Source: Cohnella sp. GbtcB17
Lineage (GTDB): Bacteria; Bacillota; Bacilli; Paenibacillales; Paenibacillaceae
Length of the DNA: 64,000 nucleotides
NCBI RefSeq assembly: GCF_019091135.1
Contig: NZ_JAGXJW010000012.1
Coordinates: 1-64,000, forward strand
Direction: 5' to 3'
Part shown: one piece after another, positions 8,964-16,429 of the stretch
Position numbering within the stretch: position 1 is the first letter of the stretch
How the letters are laid out: the number at the start of each line of letters is the position of its first letter
Program-made: the position numbers and the translations under genes
The notes under the pieces: generated by a model
The model's input: only the letters and a program-made list of their open reading frames with translations
Databases searched by the model: none
What the model was told of the DNA's origin: nothing

Positions 8964-9645
8964 GAAGCAAAGCATCCTCCCCGGCATCGCGGTAACGGGC
9001 GTAGCGCATCAGCGTGTAATTTTTGCGGGGCTGGACGTCGACGACGCTGAACCGCTTTGTGAACGACATGCGGTCGTAGCCCTGCCCGTCCACCAGCGTG
9101 ATGTTGGTGCCGCCGCCGATAATAATCGGCAGCTGCATCAGGATAATCTCGTCCACGAGGTTGCGATCGAAGACGTGCCAGTTGAGCAGGCCGCCGCCTT
9201 CGACCATCAGCCGCTTGAAGCCGTATTCGGTCTCGAGCCGGTCGAACAGCGCAGCGAAGTCGACGAGCTCCTCGCCGCACACGATGACCTCCTTGCCCTT
9301 ATTTTCAATCTGCCGCCGCTTGTCCTCGTTCATGCCGCACTCGGTCGTCACGATCAGCGTGCGTTCGGCGTCCGACAGAATGTTGCTCGCCGGCGGGATG
9401 TCGAGCGTGCGGGTGGGCACGATCCGGACGGGATTGCGGTTCGGCTCGTAGCGGTTGGTCAGGAAGGGGTTGTCCGTGCAAATCGTATTTTTGCCGACCA
9501 TGATCCCGTCGACCTGGCCGCGGAAGCGGTGAATATAGGTCATGTCGTCCTCGTCGAACAGCTGAAAAAGCTCCTTGCTCGACTGCCCCTCGCCGAACGT
9601 CAGCTTGCCGTCGATCGAAACCTGGCTGAATACGGTCACTCTCAT
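8956..9645 (-). CDS. RibD C-terminal / DHFR-fold reductase
   Basis: A 229-residue protein of the RibD_C (dihydrofolate reductase-like) family, which reduces substrates with NAD(P)H. It begins MRVTVFSQVSIDGKLTFG, the usual first strand and loop, and continues with VDGIMVGKNTICTDNP and the nucleotide-binding stretch LMVEGGGLLNWHVFDRNLVDEI. It lacks the deaminase half of bifunctional RibD and is not near other riboflavin genes, so a role in the neighbouring secondary pathway is more likely than vitamin synthesis (inference). The start ATG overlaps the stop of the preceding gene as ATGA. The substrate cannot be told from sequence. A shorter reductase of the same superfamily is at 29252-29764. Confidence 0.88.
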   Translation of the reverse strand: MRVTVFSQVSIDGKLTFGEGQSSKELFQLFDEDDMTYIHRFRGQVDGIMVGKNTICTDNPFLTNRYEPNRNPVRIVPTRTLDIPPASNILSDAERTLIVTTECGMNEDKRRQIENKGKEVIVCGEELVDFAALFDRLETEYGFKRLMVEGGGLLNWHVFDRNLVDEIILMQLPIIIGGGTNITLVDGQGYDRMSFTKRFSVVDVQPRKNYTLMRYARYRDAGEDALLHG

Positions 9646-10820
9646 CCGATGTTCGCTCCTTTTTTGAGTTGATCCACATAAGCGTCCACCTCGGCCATGA
9701 CGGCCCTCGCCCGTTCTTGCATGGCGGCGCGCGCCAGAGGGGCGCCGTCCTCCGGCAGCCGCCGAAGCCCTTCCTCCATGCCGACCCAGCCGGCGATCAT
9801 ATAAGGGCTGACCGGCATCGGCCGACTCGCTCTGAGCTGCTCGATCAGCCGGCGCTTGTTCGCGGTCCCGGCCGATTCGAGCCGTTTCAGCGCGGCGATC
9901 GAAGCGGGTATCCGCTGCACGCGGTCGGCCCACAGCCGCTGGCATTCGTCGCTCAGCATGAAGGCCGCGTAGGCGCGCAGGGCCGCGCCGCGCGGAGACG
10001 ACAGCGATCCGCACGGAAATATAAGTCCGATCGAAGAGCACATCGATACGGCGGGCCGTCCCCCGATCGCCGGAATGGCGCTCACGGCCAGACGGTCGCC
10101 CAGCCTGCGGTTCAAATAGTTGTAGATCCATTCGCCTGTCACAATCGCCCCGATGTGCCCCTCGGCAAACCGTTCGAGCAGCGTCGTCGCACCGTCCAGG
10201 CTGGCGATTCTGCCCGACGCCAAACCGCGCCGCAGGAACGCCAGCGCTTGCTCCACGGCTTCCGTATCGAGCGACACCCGACCGCCCTCCATCGGCCAAC
10301 CGCCGAAGGCGGTCAGAAAAGGGATGAAGTTGTAGGCTTGACCGAGATCGAGCCCGAGCGGAACGATCCCGGCTTCCCGCAGACGCACCGCTTCTCTCTC
10401 CAATTCGTCCCAGGTCTGCGGCGCTTCGGGATAATGCGTCTTGTTGACGTAAAGAACGAGGTGGTTGCCCGTGAGCATGGGAACGCCGAACAGACGTCCG
10501 CCGATCCGCATCGTATCGAGCGCGGACGACGCGACGAAGCCATGCAGCATGGCTTCGTCCACTTCGGACAAGCGCGCAGCCTCCCAGTAATTCGCCATAT
10601 CCGAAGGAACCATCGCCATGTCCGGTCCCCCGCCGTCCTCCGGCAGCCGCGTCAGCCGCCGGCCGAGGTCCGCGATGCTCATCGCCTCGGCCCGCACCCG
10701 AATCCCGTACCGTTCCTCGTACATCCGCCCGATCTCCTCCAGCACTTCGACCGAAGTGTCTCCAGGCCCGTCGAATTCGTGCCAGATCACCAGTTCTTCA
10801 ACCTTCCTGCCCGCGCTCAT
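9642..10820 (-). CDS. Sugar-binding-protein homologue (SBP_bac_1 type) without signal peptide
   Basis: A 392-residue protein with the fold pattern of MalE-type extracellular solute-binding proteins: LVIWHEFDG at the N-terminus, DMAMVPSD, LFGVPMLTGNHLVLYVNKTHYP, PQTWDELEREA, and FAEGHIGAIVTGEWIYNYL. The mature-like sequence begins at once after MSAGRKVEE; there is no hydrophobic segment and no lipobox. The ATG at 10820 has AAGGGGG 8 bases upstream, and no in-frame upstream extension encodes a credible signal. As drawn it stays in the cytoplasm, which is odd for this family. It overlaps the RibD-type gene by 4 bp. It may act as a soluble oligosaccharide chaperone or acceptor-binding subunit for the NRPS, or the gene may have lost its export signal. 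Confidence 0.85.
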   Translation of the reverse strand: MSAGRKVEELVIWHEFDGPGDTSVEVLEEIGRMYEERYGIRVRAEAMSIADLGRRLTRLPEDGGGPDMAMVPSDMANYWEAARLSEVDEAMLHGFVASSALDTMRIGGRLFGVPMLTGNHLVLYVNKTHYPEAPQTWDELEREAVRLREAGIVPLGLDLGQAYNFIPFLTAFGGWPMEGGRVSLDTEAVEQALAFLRRGLASGRIASLDGATTLLERFAEGHIGAIVTGEWIYNYLNRRLGDRLAVSAIPAIGGRPAVSMCSSIGLIFPCGSLSSPRGAALRAYAAFMLSDECQRLWADRVQRIPASIAALKRLESAGTANKRRLIEQLRASRPMPVSPYMIAGWVGMEEGLRRLPEDGAPLARAAMQERARAVMAEVDAYVDQLKKGANIG

Positions 10821-10923
10821 GCGTCTCGTCCCCCTTGTTAATCGAGATATTTCCGTGTGCGCTGTGCTCGCGCTGGATTGCTCATGGTCTTCCGCGACCG
10901 GTCCGCGCTCTCCCGTCCGAACC

Positions 10924-13449
10924 TCATCCCGCCTCTTCCACCGCCGCGCCAGCCCACGGCGCGAACACGGTCTTGATGGCCTCCGAGACGATCCGCTCTC
11001 CCGTCGCCGGATCGTAGCCGAGCAGCTCGCGCACGGCCTGCTCGTGCTGCTCCAGACCGTACCGCCCGGTGACGAGCGAATCGAGTCCCGGCATCGTCTC
11101 CGCGAGCTGCAGCGCGAGCGGGAACGTGCAGCGATACTCGCCAGCGCCGACGATGCTGATGCCGTTCTGGACGAGCCGGACCGGCGAGATCGAGTAGCGG
11201 TACGTGGCGTCGATGCCGAAGGGCACGATGCGCCCGCCCCGCCCGATCCAGCGCTCCGCGGCCTCGAGCTGGTTGCCGACCGCGTCGATGACGACGTCGA
11301 ACCTGCGTCCGCCGGCGATCCGCTCAACGACGGCTTCGAGCTCGTCCGGCAGGCAGGCCGCGTCCGCGATCCGCTGCGCCGCCCGCAGGCGCGCCGGGTT
11401 CGGCTCGGTCGCGACCGTCAGGCGTGCGGTCGCCCGGCTCGCCATCTGGCAGAGCAGCCCCATCGGCCCCGAGCCGATGACCAGCACCGCGTCGTCTCGC
11501 TTCACCTGCGCCTCTTGAAGGTTGTGGAGCACGCAGGCGAGCGGCTCCACGAGCACACCGCGCTCCCAGGACATGCCGTGGGGCAAGCGATGCACGAACC
11601 GCTCCTCGGACACATAGTAGCGCGCGAACGTTCCGGGCGCGTTCAGTCCGGCGATCGCCATCCCGCCGCCATAGCCGACGCACAGATTGGGCATCTCCCG
11701 TCTGCAATACTCGCATTCGCCGCAGCTCCAGTTTGGATCGATAACCACGCGATCGCCGGGCCGCAGCCGCCGGACCGACCGTCCGGTCTCGACCACGGTG
11801 CCGACCGCCTCATGTCCGCGGGTCACATGCGGCACGCCCTCCTCCTTGCCGGCGTTGAAGGCCACGACGATTCGCTCGTCTCCGGCATAGCGCTCGTACG
11901 CCAGCGTTCGCCCGCCCGCCGGCGCATGCAAAAATCGGATGCCGCCGCCGCGAAGCGCGCCGTGCGACCGGCGCAGCGCGATCATGTCCCTGTAAAACGC
12001 GAACAGCCCTCGGTTTTGCGCCTCCGGCTCCCACACCATGCAGCGCCGGTTGTCGGGATCGTTTTCCCCGCTCATGCCGATCTCGTCGCCGGAGTAAATG
12101 CAGGGCGCACCGATATACGTGAATTGAAACAGCACCGCGAGCTTCATTCGCGCCTCGTCGCCGCCGCACAGCGTCAGCAGGCGCGCCGTGTCGTGACTGC
12201 CGAGCAGCTGGAAGGAAGCCTCGCACACCTGCTGCGGATACATCGCGAGCTGCTGCGAGACGACGTTCGCGAACGTCTGCGCGTCGATCTTGCCGGTTGC
12301 GAAAAACTTGATCGCCAGATCCCGCACCGGGTAATCCATCACGGCGTCGAGCTGGTCGCCCCCGAGCCATGCCATCGCGTCGTGGAAAATCTCCCCGAGC
12401 AAATAGGCGTCGGGCTTCGCCGCCTTGACCGTCTCTCGCAGCCTGCGCCAGAAGCGGTGATCGATCTCGTTGGCCACATCGAGACGGAACCCGTCGATAT
12501 CGGCCTCGCGCAGCCAGTACGCTGCCACTTCCAGCAGGTACTCGGCCGTCGCGGGATGGGACACGTTCAGCTTGGGCAGATCGGCCTCGTAGCCGAATGT
12601 CTCGTAGACGAGCGGGGCGCCCGAGTGCGGATCCGGCCAGCGCCGCACATGGAACCAGTTCGCGAACGGCGATGCCGCGCCCCGCTCCAGCAAATCGACG
12701 AACGGCGGGAAGCGGCTGCCGGTATGGTTGAATACAAAATCGAGCAGCACGCGAATGCCGCGCGCGTGACACGCTTCGACCAGCGCCTTGAGCGTCTCGG
12801 CCGTACCGAACTGCGGGTCGACCGCATAGAAGTTCTCCGTATCGTACTTGTGGCTCGACGGCGCCTGAAACAGCGGCGTAAAGTAGATCGCGTTCACGCC
12901 GAGCGCCGACAAATGATCGAGCTTGTCCATCACGCCTCGCAGGTCGCCCCCGAAGGCGTTCTGCTTCGTCGACGCGCTCCCCCATGGCTCGAACGGACCT
13001 CCCGCCTCCGTCTCGCCGCTTCTCGCGAAGCGGTCCGGAAAGATCTGATAGAACACGGCGTCCTTCACCCAGCCGGGCGGCCGGATCGCATCGTCCGGGT
13101 TCATGTACGGATACTCGAAGTTGCCGAACGACTCTTCCGGAGGCTGCTCGTCGAGCCAGCGTTCGCCATAGTAAATCCGCTCCTGTCCGGACGTCAGCAA
13201 GAAGCGGTAGCTGAGCCTGCGCGAATCGACCGCGATATCGGCCTCCCAGTAGTCGTACAGCGCATCGGCAAGCTTGATCTCCATCCGCGTGCGACGCTCG
13301 GTGCCGTGCCAGTCGTACTTGTCTCCGTAGCAGACGACGGCTTCGTCGATATCGCCGCGCGCCGCGCGCAGCCTCACCCGCACTTGCTCGTCGTCGTACA
13401 TAAAAGCCCAATTCTGCTTGTGGCGATGATAGAGCGCTCCTCGATTCAT
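10924..13449 (-). CDS. GH13 neopullulanase/cyclomaltodextrinase-type enzyme fused to truncated zinc dehydrogenase
   Basis: An 841-residue chimera and the first gene of the NRPS operon, preceded by GAGGAGGACGGAG. Residues 1 to about 536 are a GH13_20-type enzyme with an N-terminal beta domain, catalytic Asp324 (GFRLDVAN), Glu353 (LGEIF) and Asp420 (GSHD). It stops before the full C-terminal beta domain. From about residue 538 it becomes a zinc-binding medium-chain dehydrogenase: GHE at 545-547, the structural zinc cysteines 576, 579, 582 and 590, and the Rossmann loop VIGSGPMG. The first 55 or so residues of that family, including the first catalytic zinc cysteine, are absent. The join is near base 11838. 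A possible internal site (AAGGAGGAGGG then GTG) sits at the join. It could be a deletion fusion, an assembly error or a true two-domain protein. The dehydrogenase half is probably inactive. Confidence 0.88.
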   Translation of the reverse strand: MNRGALYHRHKQNWAFMYDDEQVRVRLRAARGDIDEAVVCYGDKYDWHGTERRTRMEIKLADALYDYWEADIAVDSRRLSYRFLLTSGQERIYYGERWLDEQPPEESFGNFEYPYMNPDDAIRPPGWVKDAVFYQIFPDRFARSGETEAGGPFEPWGSASTKQNAFGGDLRGVMDKLDHLSALGVNAIYFTPLFQAPSSHKYDTENFYAVDPQFGTAETLKALVEACHARGIRVLLDFVFNHTGSRFPPFVDLLERGAASPFANWFHVRRWPDPHSGAPLVYETFGYEADLPKLNVSHPATAEYLLEVAAYWLREADIDGFRLDVANEIDHRFWRRLRETVKAAKPDAYLLGEIFHDAMAWLGGDQLDAVMDYPVRDLAIKFFATGKIDAQTFANVVSQQLAMYPQQVCEASFQLLGSHDTARLLTLCGGDEARMKLAVLFQFTYIGAPCIYSGDEIGMSGENDPDNRRCMVWEPEAQNRGLFAFYRDMIALRRSHGALRGGGIRFLHAPAGGRTLAYERYAGDERIVVAFNAGKEEGVPHVTRGHEAVGTVVETGRSVRRLRPGDRVVIDPNWSCGECEYCRREMPNLCVGYGGGMAIAGLNAPGTFARYYVSEERFVHRLPHGMSWERGVLVEPLACVLHNLQEAQVKRDDAVLVIGSGPMGLLCQMASRATARLTVATEPNPARLRAAQRIADAACLPDELEAVVERIAGGRRFDVVIDAVGNQLEAAERWIGRGGRIVPFGIDATYRYSISPVRLVQNGISIVGAGEYRCTFPLALQLAETMPGLDSLVTGRYGLEQHEQAVRELLGYDPATGERIVSEAIKTVFAPWAGAAVEEAG

Positions 13450-13491
13450 CTCCGTCCTCCTCTTCGATTCGTGTCGATCGGGTTAAAACCA

Positions 13492-13505
13492 TAGCGCTTG
13501 CGCTA
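13492..13505. promoter_or_regulatory. Candidate operator: TAGCGC-TT-GCGCTA palindrome
   Basis: A perfect 6-bp inverted repeat with a 2-bp centre, 43 bases upstream of the first NRPS-operon start codon. It lies between that codon and the leader terminator. The size and symmetry fit a LacI-type operator; no regulator gene is adjacent. Confidence 0.4.
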
Positions 13506-13534
13506 AACTAAACCGGACTTGATCCCTCCCGGGC

Positions 13535-13585
13535 CAAAAAATAGAAAAAGGCACAGCCCCGACTTGCGTTCGAGGTTGTACCTTT
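13535..13585 (-). promoter_or_regulatory. Leader attenuator-like terminator of the NRPS operon
   Basis: On the minus strand, a 14-bp stem (GAAAGG plus UACAACCUC pairing with GGGGCUGUG plus CCUUU, one mismatch, G-U pairs) is followed by a broken U tract, UUUUUCUAUUUUUU. It starts only about 20-25 bases after the predicted transcription start. The 5' arm shares GGUACA with a smaller hairpin, UACC-GAAA-GGUA, immediately upstream, so the two folds exclude each other. This is the layout of a transcription attenuator or small riboswitch. I could not match it to a known class. Confidence 0.6.
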
Positions 13586-13612
13586 CGGTAACATGGCCTT
13601 CAATTTTTCCAG

Positions 13613-13641
13613 ATTGTAGCACTATATTTTTGCTTTTTCAA
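13613..13641 (-). promoter_or_regulatory. Sigma-A promoter of the NRPS operon
   Basis: On the minus strand, -35 TTGAAA (13636-13641), a 17-bp spacer and -10 TACAAT (13613-13618). The predicted start near 13606 leads straight into the attenuator-like hairpin and then, after about 150 bases of leader, the GH13-dehydrogenase gene at 13449. Confidence 0.7.
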
Positions 13642-13784
13642 TATCTTATTTTGGCATGATCAGAAGATCGGGAAAATACGACAAGCCCCGAAAACGCCAC
13701 AGATACGCGGTTTTTGTCAAACTTCTATGCCTTAAGCTGCACACGAAAGGGGTCAATCAAACGCGTTTTACACGTCGACAGAAG

Positions 13785-13809
13785 TTCCATTTATTACAGT
13801 TAAATGGAA
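13785..13809. promoter_or_regulatory. Inverted repeat upstream of the NRPS promoter
   Basis: A perfect 9-bp inverted repeat, TTCCATTTA and TAAATGGAA, around 7 bases. It lies between the terminator of the esterase operon and the NRPS promoter, about 145 bp upstream of its -35. It could be a regulator site. The rest of the 13642-13904 stretch shows no gene. Confidence 0.4.
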
Positions 13810-13904
13810 TCTAAAGTTTTGCTTTCTTTTTCATTTTCAACGGTAGCGAGCCTTCATGCGCCAAGGCCAAGGAAACCGGTTTTCCTTTTTATTTCTATAA
13901 AGTT

Positions 13905-13935
13905 AAAAAAACGGCGACGATGCAGAAGCTCGCCG
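13905..13935 (-). terminator. Terminator of the sugar ABC/esterase operon
   Basis: On the minus strand, CGGCGA, a 12-base loop and TCGCCG are followed by seven T residues, 30 bases after the stop codon of the second esterase gene. It separates this operon from the NRPS operon. Confidence 0.75.
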
Positions 13936-13964
13936 CTTCCGCACCGCCGCCGTCGTCGGCAGCC

Positions 13965-15023
13965 TCACTCTCCCGGCGGCCATACCGCCTGCGCCGTTCG
14001 TCCCTCGAAAGAATAGGCCGCGCGTACCGGAGCCGCATACGCGCCCCGGACGATGCCGCCGTCGTCGACGCGCGCGACGCCTTCCACGGGTCCACTCGCC
14101 GCGAAGCCCCCGCCCAGCGGCGTCAGGCGCAGCCCCCCGGCGTACGACGCCGCCGGCACGAACCGCCCGATCGCGTCCGGCCCGTGCAGCGCCGTCGCCG
14201 GCGCAGGCTGAAGGCTGACTTCCGCCAGCTCGCCCGGCTGTCCGAAGAAGTGGAGCAGCGGCAGCGCGACGCGCGCTTCCCAATCGGCTTCGGTGTGCGC
14301 CGCCTCCGGATCGAAGTAATACGCCAGCTGCCGATTCGGCTCGTAGCCGGCTGCGAGCAGCTCGTCGACGAGACCCCGAACGTGCTTTTCCAGGATCAAC
14401 GTTCCTTCCTTGCCGCCCGTATCGATCCAGATCTTGCGGAGCGGCGGCCTGCCTTTGAATCTTGCATATACCCGCGTCTCCGCGAGATTGTCGGGATTGA
14501 CGTAATAAAGGTAAGGCGACATGATGCCGATCATGCCGAAAACGTCGGCTCTCCGCATGCCGATATGGTAGGTGACCTGGCCGCCGCGCGACGATCCGAG
14601 CAGTCCGGTATGCGCCGGACCGGTCTTCGTCCGCAGCACCGCGTCGATGTAAGGCTTGAGCTCCTCTATCAGGAATCGCTCGTACAGCTCGCCCTTCGGC
14701 GTAATGTCCATTTTGTCGCGGGCATAATCGACGCCTTCGAGCGCATGCGTGTACTCGTCCGCGCGCTCCGTCTGCATATTGGCGGCCCCGACCATAACGA
14801 TCTCCTCGATTCGTCCCTCCGCGATGAGGCGGTCGGCGATGCGGTGCAAATTCCACGATTGCCCGTTGTAGCCGGGGTGGAATACATTCTGACCGTCGTG
14901 TAAATACAGCACGGGATAGCGTCGCTCGGAGCTTTGGCTGTAGCCGGGCGGCAAATAAATATAGATGTCCCGCTCGTTATCCAGCAGTTCGGAACGGAAT
15001 TTGTCGATGCGCAGCAGCGTCAT
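13965..15023 (-). CDS. Fes/IroE-type esterase (PF00756 family), short form
   Basis: A 352-residue alpha/beta hydrolase of the enterochelin-esterase-like family. The core spans about residues 1-260, with ERDIYIYLPPGYS, YPVLYLHDGQNVF, the nucleophile elbow GSSRGG (Ser145) and the catalytic His243 in EAAHTEADW. A short beta-rich tail (about 265-352) resembles the Ig-like segment of the upstream paralogue, but the CBM20-like module is missing. There is no signal peptide. The start overlaps the stop of the upstream esterase as ATGA. The family cleaves ester bonds of siderophores and feruloyl or acyl sugars. In a maltodextrin-type uptake operon it probably cleaves an imported ester inside the cell (inference). 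Confidence 0.85.
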   Translation of the reverse strand: MTLLRIDKFRSELLDNERDIYIYLPPGYSQSSERRYPVLYLHDGQNVFHPGYNGQSWNLHRIADRLIAEGRIEEIVMVGAANMQTERADEYTHALEGVDYARDKMDITPKGELYERFLIEELKPYIDAVLRTKTGPAHTGLLGSSRGGQVTYHIGMRRADVFGMIGIMSPYLYYVNPDNLAETRVYARFKGRPPLRKIWIDTGGKEGTLILEKHVRGLVDELLAAGYEPNRQLAYYFDPEAAHTEADWEARVALPLLHFFGQPGELAEVSLQPAPATALHGPDAIGRFVPAASYAGGLRLTPLGGGFAASGPVEGVARVDDGGIVRGAYAAPVRAAYSFEGRTAQAVWPPGE

Positions 15024-16393
15024 GCCGTCTCCTCCTCTTCTGCGGCCTCGCCGTTCCGGCGCGGCGCCATGTCGATCCAGCCCTTCACCTTATACGCGGC
15101 GAGCAGCCCCTCTTCGGCCTGAAGCAGCCGATACGGGACTTCCCTGCCCCATTCGTCGGATTCGTCGCAGCCCATGCCGCGGGAGATGCGGAATTCGACC
15201 GCGAACCCGCGGGGCAGCGCGAACGTGCCGCCGTACAGCCGCTCGCCGATTTTCGGCAGCTCGATGCCCGCGTAGATCATCTCGGTATCGGGCGTATCGG
15301 GCGGCACCTCGACGCGGAAGCTGACCCGCACCGTCTGCGGCAGGCCGGCGACGACCGCGACCGCCCGCGTGACCTGCTGATTCGCCGCGTTCGTGTACGT
15401 CACCTCGGCCGCGCCCTCTCGGCGGGGCACAATCGTGCCGTCCGGCAGCACCGAGAGCACCGACGGCTGCGACACGGCATACGCGCCCTCCAGATTTGTG
15501 GCGGCGAACCCGCTGTCGTACTCGTCGACGGGGTTGAACCACGCGGCCGGCTCCGTCAGGCTGACGGTCTCCGGTCCGTGCAGATGCGATCGGGCGATGC
15601 TCCCCGGATGCCCGAACAGGAAGATCAACGGCTCGTGAAGCCGGGCTGCCCAGTCCTTCTGGTAATGACCGGATTCGGGCACAAGATGATACATCAGATC
15701 GGCCCCGGGAAGGAAGCCCGCTTCGATCATGGCGCCGACGACGGTCCGCACATGCCGCTCCATTACCGTGAAGCCCTCCGCGCCGCCGACGTCCATCCAG
15801 ACGCGGATCGGCGGCTTGAAGCGGTGAACTTCGCTAAGCCACAGCTCTTGCTCCTGGCTCTGGTCCGGCCTTACGAAAAACGGGCAGAGCGCGCCGACGA
15901 GGCCGAACGTCTCCGAACGGCGGAAGCCGAGATTGTAAGCCATCAGCCCGCCTGCCGACGAGCCGAGCACCCCGGTATGGGCCGCTTCCGGCAGCGTCCG
16001 GTATTGCCGATCGATGTAAGGCTTGACTTCCTCCGCCAGAAAGCGCTCGTACAGGTCGCCTTGCGCGCCTTGGCCGAATACCTTATCGAGCCACGGCACC
16101 GGATGCATATATTCGGCCACCCGCACGCCGGTCACGTGGGCGACGCCTACGATGATGATCGGGCGAATCAGCCCTTGTGCGATCAGGCGGTCAGCGGTCT
16201 TGTGCGCCTCCCAGGAGCCGCCCCGGCTGTCTGCGGCAAATACATGCTGTCCGTCCTGCATGTACAGCACCGGGTAGCGGACGTCCTCATTCGCTGCATC
16301 TCCGTAGCCGTCGGGCAAGTAAATATAGAGCTCTCTCTCATTGTCCAAAAATTCAGACCGGAATCCGGCCAGCGTTACGATTTTTGACGGCAT
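15020..16393 (-). CDS. Fes/IroE-type esterase with Ig-like and CBM20-like C-terminal domains
   Basis: A 457-residue cytoplasmic esterase, paralogous to its downstream neighbour. The core runs to about residue 265, with YPVLYMQDGQHVF, the nucleophile elbow GSSAGG (Ser146) and catalytic His243 in ESGHYQKDW. Residues about 295-350 look like a bacterial Ig-like (Big_2) segment. Residues about 353-445 look like a starch-binding CBM20-type domain: VRVSFRVEVP, then ALPRGFAVEFRISRG, then EVPYR. The start at 16393 follows AGGAGG by 5 bases and lies 36 bp after the permease gene. A starch-type binding module on a signal-less esterase in a maltodextrin-type operon suggests an acylated alpha-glucan substrate (inference). 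Confidence 0.83.
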   Translation of the reverse strand: MPSKIVTLAGFRSEFLDNERELYIYLPDGYGDAANEDVRYPVLYMQDGQHVFAADSRGGSWEAHKTADRLIAQGLIRPIIIVGVAHVTGVRVAEYMHPVPWLDKVFGQGAQGDLYERFLAEEVKPYIDRQYRTLPEAAHTGVLGSSAGGLMAYNLGFRRSETFGLVGALCPFFVRPDQSQEQELWLSEVHRFKPPIRVWMDVGGAEGFTVMERHVRTVVGAMIEAGFLPGADLMYHLVPESGHYQKDWAARLHEPLIFLFGHPGSIARSHLHGPETVSLTEPAAWFNPVDEYDSGFAATNLEGAYAVSQPSVLSVLPDGTIVPRREGAAEVTYTNAANQQVTRAVAVVAGLPQTVRVSFRVEVPPDTPDTEMIYAGIELPKIGERLYGGTFALPRGFAVEFRISRGMGCDESDEWGREVPYRLLQAEEGLLAAYKVKGWIDMAPRRNGEAAEEEETA

Positions 16394-16429
16394 GACATCC
16401 TCCTGTGCGCCGCTGGGGCGCAATGATGG

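Noticed and set aside
7593-9050. 485-codon plus-strand frame opposite the MATE gene
   Set aside because: It is His/Arg/Gln-rich shadow sequence on the reverse of a clear membrane-protein gene.
8956-9645. Riboflavin biosynthesis reductase (ribD)
   Set aside because: Only the C-terminal reductase half is present and no other riboflavin gene is near; the NRPS operon context argues for another substrate.
10820-11327. N-terminal extension of the signal-less sugar-binding protein
   Set aside because: The extra 169 codons are antisense-frame Ser/Arg-rich text overlapping the dehydrogenase, with no signal peptide; a strong ribosome site precedes 10820.
13543-13606. c-di-GMP (GEMM) riboswitch in the NRPS leader
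   Set aside because: A GAAA tetraloop and an ACGCAA string are present, but the conserved GEMM core order and length are not matched.
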